Assembly (NCBI GenBank): GCA_002887195.1
Contig: PJAB01000608.1
Span: forward strand, 1 to 23,182
Length of the DNA: 23,182 nt
DNA from: Chrysochromulina parva
Lineage: Eukaryota; Haptophyta; Prymnesiales; Chrysochromulinaceae
Direction of reading: 5' to 3'
Position 1 is the first letter of the stretch. The number at the start of each line of letters is the position of its first letter. Position numbers and translations under genes: made by a program. The notes under the pieces were generated by a model. It worked only from the letters and a program-made list of their open reading frames with translations, had not been told where the DNA came from and did not search any database. Shown here in pieces: positions 17,951-23,182 of this stretch.

Positions 17951-18409
17951 CCATATGCAGAATGCCACAAAACCGACGCCGAGGTGGCGCAACACGCTGC
18001 GTCTCCAGAGCAGAAAAGGCAGCGCGCGCAGCAGACACGGGACTGACTCGGGCTCCACGATTCCAAACCATCCTTTAGCGGCCGCCTCAGGGATGCCGAG
18101 GGGTAGCCAGGTGAGCCCTAAAAGCGCACTCACAAAGGGACCGGTGAGCATAATGCCCATCATGGGTTTGCCATTCCACCTCTCCGGACCCGCGTTCAAG
18201 AAGACAACGATGTATAAACAGAACGGCCCCAGGAAATTGCACACGATGTTGAAGATTAATTGGCCCATGCAGAAGGGTGTGCACAGAAAGCTCCTTAGTG
18301 ACGTGAAGCGACGTGTCCCATTCTCATCGACCTTCACGTCTCCGAGCTTCCCGAGGTCCGCCCGCGGCTCGGCCGACTCCGCGTCCACGAGCTCGATCAA
18401 CTGCGGCAT
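17693..18409 (-). CDS. Four-helix membrane protein of unknown function
   Basis: The frame from ATG 18409 codes 238 residues. Four hydrophobic segments lie at about 50-71, 83-107, 141-162 and 180-204. The polar N-terminus (about 45 residues, charged) and the basic C-terminus (FLKRFWRR) are likely on the same, cytosolic, face. Helices 1 and 3 each contain a Pro near the middle and are followed by a Gly/Pro-rich helix (LTGPFVSALLGLTW; TIPLGLLGFAMP), hinting at an internal two-fold repeat. No signal peptide or catalytic motif is seen, and I do not recognise the family. The palindrome TACCGGTA lies 65 bp upstream of the start. The opposite strand may carry the 3' end of the preceding gene. Confidence 0.72.
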   Translation of the reverse strand: MPQLIELVDAESAEPRADLGKLGDVKVDENGTRRFTSLRSFLCTPFCMGQLIFNIVCNFLGPFCLYIVVFLNAGPERWNGKPMMGIMLTGPFVSALLGLTWLPLGIPEAAAKGWFGIVEPESVPCLLRALPFLLWRRSVLRHLGVGFVAFCIWSPTVLVLDRFVAALEQDGPQAMSAQAFVVFAPTCIAFMALITIPLGLLGFAMPDNYARVEGVMAITVREAFLKRFWRRMFLAPTC

Positions 18410-18842
18410 TGTGGTGGACTGCAGTCGTGGACGTGCATTTTGACGTTTCCCGACGTTTCATCATAACTAAACGTACCGGTAAAAAGACACCATGGGAGCC
18501 GGGACACACACGAGACACACCTCACACGGGCGTGGCACGGGCCGGTATCCGACCTGTTCCCGACGTTACCTTGTATCATGTAAGCGACCGTGCGTGCGCC
18601 ACACGTCTCGTACCGGTCCCACGTCGTAGACAAGTTCAAGTACAACCTGTACAAGACAAGCACGCGTTTCGTTCTTTTCTAGGGCGTAGCGGGGGGTAAA
18701 TCGGAGAACTAACAAGACAGCCCCGGAGATACCAACCGGCCAAGAGGCCATCCTTCACGACATACGATACGATGGATGGCTGGTGCCGGAGGGTGGCCCG
18801 CGCAAATCGAACTCGCCGCATCCAGGCGCTATTCCTTTGCTC
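18410..18842 (-). promoter_or_regulatory. Spacer upstream of the four-helix gene with TACCGGTA
   Basis: This 433-bp spacer contains no supported gene. TACCGGTA occurs at 18474-18481 and a TACCGGTC variant at 18611. The region near the start codon is AT-richer (18455-18490). A regulatory role is inferred from position and from recurrence of the palindrome upstream of the GCP6-like gene. Confidence 0.4.
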
Positions 18843-20674
18843 TCAGCGCGGCGTGGCGTGCGAGATGGAGGGCGCGCGGAAATAGGCCGCCGGAGTGCTA
18901 CTGCCCCGACTGCTTCGGTACGAGCCTCCTGTGCGGGCCGAGCTACGCCCGCTCGTCCAGGGCGTCGGAGGCGCGACGCCACCGCTGCTCCACGGTGCCT
19001 GGAAGGTGCCCGAGCGCGGCATCTGGCTCTGCCTCAGGGCTTCGGCACGCAGGTCCGCCGCTCCGAACTGTCGGCGCGGCATCGCGATGGGGTTGTAGCC
19101 CGCACGGTGTTGGGCGACGGGCACCGCCCGCCCGGTGGTGGGGGTGGGCATCTGCGCCGAGGCGGCGTGGATGAGAGTTGCTTGGGCAGCCTGCAGAGCT
19201 TGTCGCATCTTCTCGAGCTCGTCGACGAGGCCTGAGGCTCTGAGGCTCTGCTGCGTACGACGCGCCTCATCGAGCGCCTCGCCGAGCTCGACCGACTGCT
19301 GCTCCAGCTCCTCGCGCACGTGCCGCTCTGCCTCGAGCTCGATCTGGAGGCGATCTCGTTCGAGGGCCGCCAACTTGGCCGGCGAGCCATACGCCTTCTC
19401 CGAGAGGAGGGCGAGCTGCGCCTCGAGCAACCGATTCTCCTCACGCAGCAGCGCCGCCTCCTGCTCCAAGTGGCCGCCGCCGCTTCCACTGCTCACCGCC
19501 CTGCTCGCCGCTCTGTTCGCCTCCGCCTCGCTCGCCTCCGCCTCCGCCTCAACGAGGCAGCTACGGAGCACAGCTAACTCGGCCTCGAGGCGACCCATGG
19601 CGCCCTTGCAGAGCGCGAGCGCGGCGTGGGCGGCGCCGAGCTTCGAGAGCGCCGTACCGAGCTTCCCGCGGCGGGCCCGCCTCGAGAGCGCCGTACCGAG
19701 CGCTTCGGGGCCGCGGAGCCAGAGCGCCTGAAGCGTGCGTTCGTCTGGAGGAGACTCTTGGTCCGAGTCGTCGGTCTCGTCCCCCGTCTCGTCCTTCCGT
19801 GCGGCTGCGGCCGCCGCTGCCTCCACCGCCCTTGCCGAGGTACGTATCGGCGACGAACCCTCGGTGCTGACGGCGACGAGGCGCGCGGCGGTGGCTCGCA
19901 CTGCCGCCTTGGTCGACGCGCTGAGAGACGCCGACGCCGCCGCCGTCAACGCCGCCGCCGCTCTGGCGGTGCTGGGGCTGCGAAGCCGAAAGGGCTTCCG
20001 AAGGTGCTCGGTGGCGGCCGATGCGAAGCCAGGCTCGCCCTCGATCTGGTCGATGAGCGTCATCACCTCACGCAGGTCCGACTCGAGCTGCTCGTTCTGC
20101 GCCTCGAGCTGCTCGTTCTGCGCCTCGAGCTGCTCGTTCTGCGCATCCCGCAGCTCGAGCTCGTGCAGGCCCTGTCTCACCTTCTCCTCGAGATCGCTGA
20201 TGACGTCATGCAGCTTGCCAGCCTCGAGGCGGGCGCGCTGGCGCTCGTCAGACACGCTGCGCCCGAGCTCCGCGAGCTGCTGCGTGCCGCGCCCTCGCTC
20301 CGCTAGCAGCTCATCGATGCGCTTCGTGTAGTGCTCTAGCTCCACCTGCAGCCGCTCTCTATCGGACTTGAGGGAGTCCATGTCGTGCGTCATCGCCAAG
20401 TGGGCCGCCACCGCCTCCTGACACGCGGCCTCGGCCTGGACGACGGCACGCTGCTGCTCGCGCAGCTCCGCCTCGAGCGCCGCGGCGTGCAAAGCCATCG
20501 CATGCAACTGCGCCGCACTCTGCGCGCTCGCCTCGATCAGGTGCATCGTCTCACGGAGCGCGCCTGCGCCTGTCGCCGCATAGAGTGCGGCAGAGGTGGC
20601 AGCGGGCGGCGGCGGCGGCGGTGGCAGTTGCACGGGAGGTGGCGCAGTTGGTGGCGGTGGAGGTAGTGGCGGAT

Positions 20675-20712
<38 letters not shown>

Positions 20713-20918
20713 TGCAGCTGCGGCATCATCTTCCGCAGCTGGAGAGGCGATGAGAATGGCGCCGTCTCCAATGCAACCGTCTGCCGCAGGAGGCGCACTT
20801 GCGCCATGAGTGCCTGTTCGGACGCGTTCTGCGATGGTGGGCTCGGAGGAGGTGCTTGCGCCGATGCATGCGAAGATGGAGTCGTAGCGTAGTGGTGGGC
20901 GAATGTCACCGTCGCCAT
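18843..20918 (-). CDS. Coiled-coil protein with polyproline segment
   Basis: The frame is open further upstream, but the first ATG is at 20918, giving 691 residues. Order: a short N-terminus; a polyproline tract (about 63-105, runs of 8-12 Pro); a long coiled coil (about 137-290) rich in Glu, Gln, Leu and Arg; an Ala/Ser linker with acidic DETDDSDQE; a second coiled coil (about 415-560); and a Ser/Arg/Gly-rich tail. An exact heptad, AQNEQLE, is present three times at about 259-280. Polyproline beside a coiled coil recalls formin-like or SH3/profilin-binding scaffolds, but there is no FH2 domain. A cytoskeletal or centrosomal structural role is plausible, not shown. It diverges from the transporter gene across 302 bp. 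Confidence 0.74.
20077..20142. repeat. 21-bp triplication encoding an exact heptad
   Basis: The unit GCTCGTTCTGCGCCTCGAGCT is present about three times in a row. On the minus strand it encodes AQNEQLE, one turn-pair of coiled coil per copy, so length change by slippage preserves the heptad register. Confidence 0.9.
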
Positions 20919-21220
20919 CCGCACCACGTGTGTCAGAGAGCCACGAGCGGAGGTCCCTAAACAGACCGCGGAATTACGACGTTTCACGCCGCGTCGTCGA
21001 CCGGGGACCTTTGGGGACAGGGGGGGAGGCCAGCCTGGGCTCGGGGGTTGTCGTTGGATGCGTCTTACGTGTGCTGCCCCACGACTCCACGTGCCCTTCG
21101 ATAAGGGGGTAGGTCAACCCCCCTTACCTTCGGACGAGGACCCACGTCGGATCCCACGTCGCTAGAAATCGCAAGACCTCCCCCCTGCCGGGCACGCGCG
21201 TGGTCCTTGATCGATCGCGC
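20919..21220. promoter_or_regulatory. Divergent promoter between coiled-coil and transporter genes
   Basis: These 302 bp separate the two start codons. There are in-frame non-ATG codons on both sides that would extend either protein, but conserved content is not seen there. A short inverted repeat, AGGTCAACCCCCCTTACCT, is centred near 21120. No TATA box is evident. Confidence 0.4.
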
Positions 21221-22306
21221 ATGTCCGAGGCATGGACCCCGGTTGTGCTCGCGATTCTCGGCGGTGCGTGTATGGGCACCTACCCCGTCTTCGTCAAGAC
21301 GCCGATGATGCGCGCCGCCCACGTGCACCCGCTCATCTTCCAGGGCTACAAGAGTGTGTGGGTTCTCATCATTGGCATCCTGCTCGTGACATGGCGCTCC
21401 ATCATGATTTCCAATCTTGAGCCACCGTCTCCAAGACTAGCCTACGTGTTCACACCGTGGGGCATCGCCTGCGCGTGCGCATGGGTCCCGGCTGGCTTCG
21501 CGATGATCGCCTCCATTCCTCGGATTGGTGTCGGCACCGCGGTGCTCATCTTTGATTCGACGGCGACGCTCGTCTCCTTCTTCGTCTTCTGGCTCGTCTT
21601 CCACGAGCCGCTCAGGGAGCACACGCTGCCCAACGGCATAGTCTACTACCTTGCACCACTCTACATGGTGGGCGTCGTTGCGGGCATGGCGGGCCTGGTG
21701 CTCCTGCCGCCCATCTTGGACCGCTCGCCCAAGACGCTGGCCGAGCCGCTGCTGCCCTCACTCGAGGCTGCCCAGGTGTCGCTCGGTCAGATGGCGGGGA
21801 CGGTGCGGGTGCAGATCGAGGGCTATGCACTCGCCGTGCTCGCCGGCGTGCTCTCGGCGGTCCAGTACGGATTGGTGACCTTGGCCAAGAAGTGGGCGGC
21901 AGAGGAGAGTGTACCCTCAGAGGCACTCGACCCACTTGGTTCGTGGACAGCCTCGTTGGGGCTCGGCGCTGTCCTGATCAACGGCCTCGCGCTGGGCGTG
22001 GCCAGAACGGCCGGGCAGCAGCCCACGCTGCAGCCCGGGGTCACGCTACTCCCCGGCTCAGCCGCGGGGCTGCTTTATTGTGCTGCGCTGCTGCTCACGA
22101 CGGCGGCTGTGCAGCTCGGTGGCAACGCCATCGTTATGGCCCAACGCAATGCCACGTCACTCGTTGTCTCGGGCCTGTGGGGCGTGCTGTGGTATCGGGA
22201 GATACGCGGCACGGCGCTGCTCGCGTGGGGTTTGATGGCTCTGCTCACCGTTGTCTGTGTAGTGGGGCTTGGCTTTGAGAAGCCACCCACCGCGCACCCG
22301 CACTGA
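21221..22306 (+). CDS. DMT-superfamily transporter (TMEM144/sugar-porter-like)
   Basis: The ATG at 21221 gives 361 residues and a single exon. About ten hydrophobic helices are visible, in the two five-helix halves typical of the drug/metabolite transporter fold: for example WTPVVLAILGGACMGTYPVF, VWVLIIGILLV, LAPLYMVGVVAGMAGLVLL, then ALAVLAGVLSAVQYG and LLAWGLMALLTVVCVVGLGF. A long loop at about residues 168-205 divides the halves. The first helix, with GGxxMGTYPVFVK, resembles the TMEM144/bacterial glucose-ribose porter group. NAIVMAQRNATSLVVSGLWGVLWYREIRG resembles the end of the second EamA unit. The substrate is unknown; sugars or nucleotide sugars are possible. The location, plasma membrane or an internal one, cannot be told. 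Confidence 0.8.
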   Translation: MSEAWTPVVLAILGGACMGTYPVFVKTPMMRAAHVHPLIFQGYKSVWVLIIGILLVTWRSIMISNLEPPSPRLAYVFTPWGIACACAWVPAGFAMIASIPRIGVGTAVLIFDSTATLVSFFVFWLVFHEPLREHTLPNGIVYYLAPLYMVGVVAGMAGLVLLPPILDRSPKTLAEPLLPSLEAAQVSLGQMAGTVRVQIEGYALAVLAGVLSAVQYGLVTLAKKWAAEESVPSEALDPLGSWTASLGLGAVLINGLALGVARTAGQQPTLQPGVTLLPGSAAGLLYCAALLLTTAAVQLGGNAIVMAQRNATSLVVSGLWGVLWYREIRGTALLAWGLMALLTVVCVVGLGFEKPPTAHPH

Positions 22307-23010
22307 GCCTGCGCGAACCGCCTCAGTCACTGTAGCTGTCAGTCAGTTAAATCGCGGTCCCCCCGCGCTCACCACTCCACCGTCTCTGAGTACGTCTCCA
22401 AAACGAACCACACGCGATTGACACGCGTGTGGGCGGCTTCCCAGGCGCGCTTATCCGGAATCCGCGCGCCCCCCGGTCGGTGCCGCGAACCGGCACCGTG
22501 GAACGAGCAACGACGCGACGCGGAAACCGACCCCGGCGGCTGCCCGCTCGGCGGGCGGGGCTCTCGTTCTGCTAGCGCGGCGGCGATGCGGCCCGTCCGA
22601 CAGCGACACGCGCACACACAACGCAAGCGTTTCAGGGCAGACGGGCTGGAAGAACGGGAAATTCTCGTCCGTGTCGGGCGCCGGCCGGGCGGTGGTCGCC
22701 ACACGCGATCGCATACAACATCGGCACAGAAACGCCCACACGCCCTCCGAGCTAGCACGCGGCACGAGTAGTTGATCGTGCCTCGAGTGCACTCCCCCAC
22801 GCGACCTAGCCCAATCTACAAAGGGCGATGCGAGCCAACGCATCTCTCGCAGCACATATCGCAGCACATCTCGCTGCACTTCTCGCCGGCCACACTCACG
22901 ATTGCCCACGAGCCCGCTCTCATCTTCCACTGCACCCTTCACATCTGCCCGCGAGGAACGTACGGACGAGTGGCACTCACCCGTGGAGCATGTTGACGTG
23001 CTCTAAATAT
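22307..23010. other. Intergenic region between convergent genes, no supported gene
   Basis: About 700 bp with only short frames lacking domains. It has a GC-rich stretch at about 22460-22570 and a short CGCAGCACAT repeat at about 22849-22885. AT-rich CTCTAAATATTTA at 23001-23013 overlaps the stop codon of the last gene on the minus strand. Confidence 0.55.
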
Positions 23011-23182
23011 TTACTCGGGGGGCGCGGCATCCTCCGCAGGTGCCTCGGAGGGTGGCGCATCGACAACCGCCGCCTCGGCCGCAGCCGCCTCCGCCGCCGC
23101 CGCCTCGGCCGCCGCTGCCTCGGCCGCCGCCGCCTCGGCCGCCGCCGCCTCGGCCGCCGCCGCCTCGGCCGCCGCCGCCTCG
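23011..23182 (-). CDS. C-terminal end of a protein with EAAAA repeats (partial)
   Basis: Reading the minus strand from the window edge gives 56 residues and a TAA at 23013-23011. The part seen is a series of EAAAA pentapeptides, then a tail VVDAPPSEAPAEDAAPPE. EAAAA runs form rigid alpha helices. The gene continues past the window edge and its identity cannot be told. No alternative frame on this strand ends in such an orderly repeat followed by a non-repetitive tail. Confidence 0.6.
   Translation of the reverse strand, partial: EAAAAEAAAAEAAAAEAAAAEAAAAEAAAAEAAAAEAAVVDAPPSEAPAEDAAPPE
23073..23182. repeat. 15-bp tandem repeat at the window edge
   Basis: GCCTCGGCCGCCGCC recurs with period 15 and few substitutions up to the last base. 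It encodes the EAAAA pentapeptides on the minus strand. Confidence 0.9.

Noticed and set aside
20919..20987. Extended N-terminus of the coiled-coil protein
   Set aside because: It would need a GTG start; the first ATG is at 20918.

Overview
The window is GC-rich nuclear DNA from a eukaryote, most likely a unicellular alga; a haptophyte is my best guess from overall style, not a proven assignment. The evidence is short GT-AG introns (about 70-310 bp) that can be placed exactly because splicing restores conserved domains, eukaryote-only families (KDM5-type histone demethylase, class I HDAC, gamma-tubulin complex component 6, BTB-Kelch, PX/DEP), and abundant low-complexity Ala, Gly, Pro and acidic tracts. 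I see no operons, CRISPR arrays, rRNA, tRNA or recognisable transposons.

Layout. 2-1075 (+) is the 3' part of a BACK-Kelch gene, followed by about 1 kb without a supported gene. 2079-12379 is a block of three minus-strand genes: a three-exon RanBP2-finger/JmjN/JmjC demethylase (944 aa as assembled), a single-exon GCP6-like gene (1730 aa), and a three-exon class I histone deacetylase (427 aa). Diverging from the deacetylase across about 185 bp is a plus-strand membrane protein with PX and DEP domains (862 aa). After a 764-bp spacer comes an orphan Cys-rich two-exon gene (-, 230 aa), a small divergent two-exon gene of unknown function (+), an orphan four-helix membrane protein (-), a coiled-coil/polyproline protein (-, 691 aa) and a divergent DMT-type transporter (+, 361 aa). 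The window closes in the C-terminal end of a minus-strand gene coding for EAAAA repeats.

Functional themes. Two chromatin erasers (H3K4-type demethylase and class I deacetylase) flank a microtubule-nucleation subunit on one strand. Transcription units are compact: head-to-tail spacers are 112 and 254 bp in that block, and divergent promoters are 185-302 bp. The most unusual items are the demethylase architecture, with a changed cofactor-pocket residue and a degenerate zinc finger, the 5TM-PX-DEP protein, two orphan genes, an 18-bp palindromic micro-repeat in GCP6 coding sequence, and a shared TACCGGTA palindrome upstream of two genes. All exon structures are inferred by eye from reading frame, splice consensus and family conservation.
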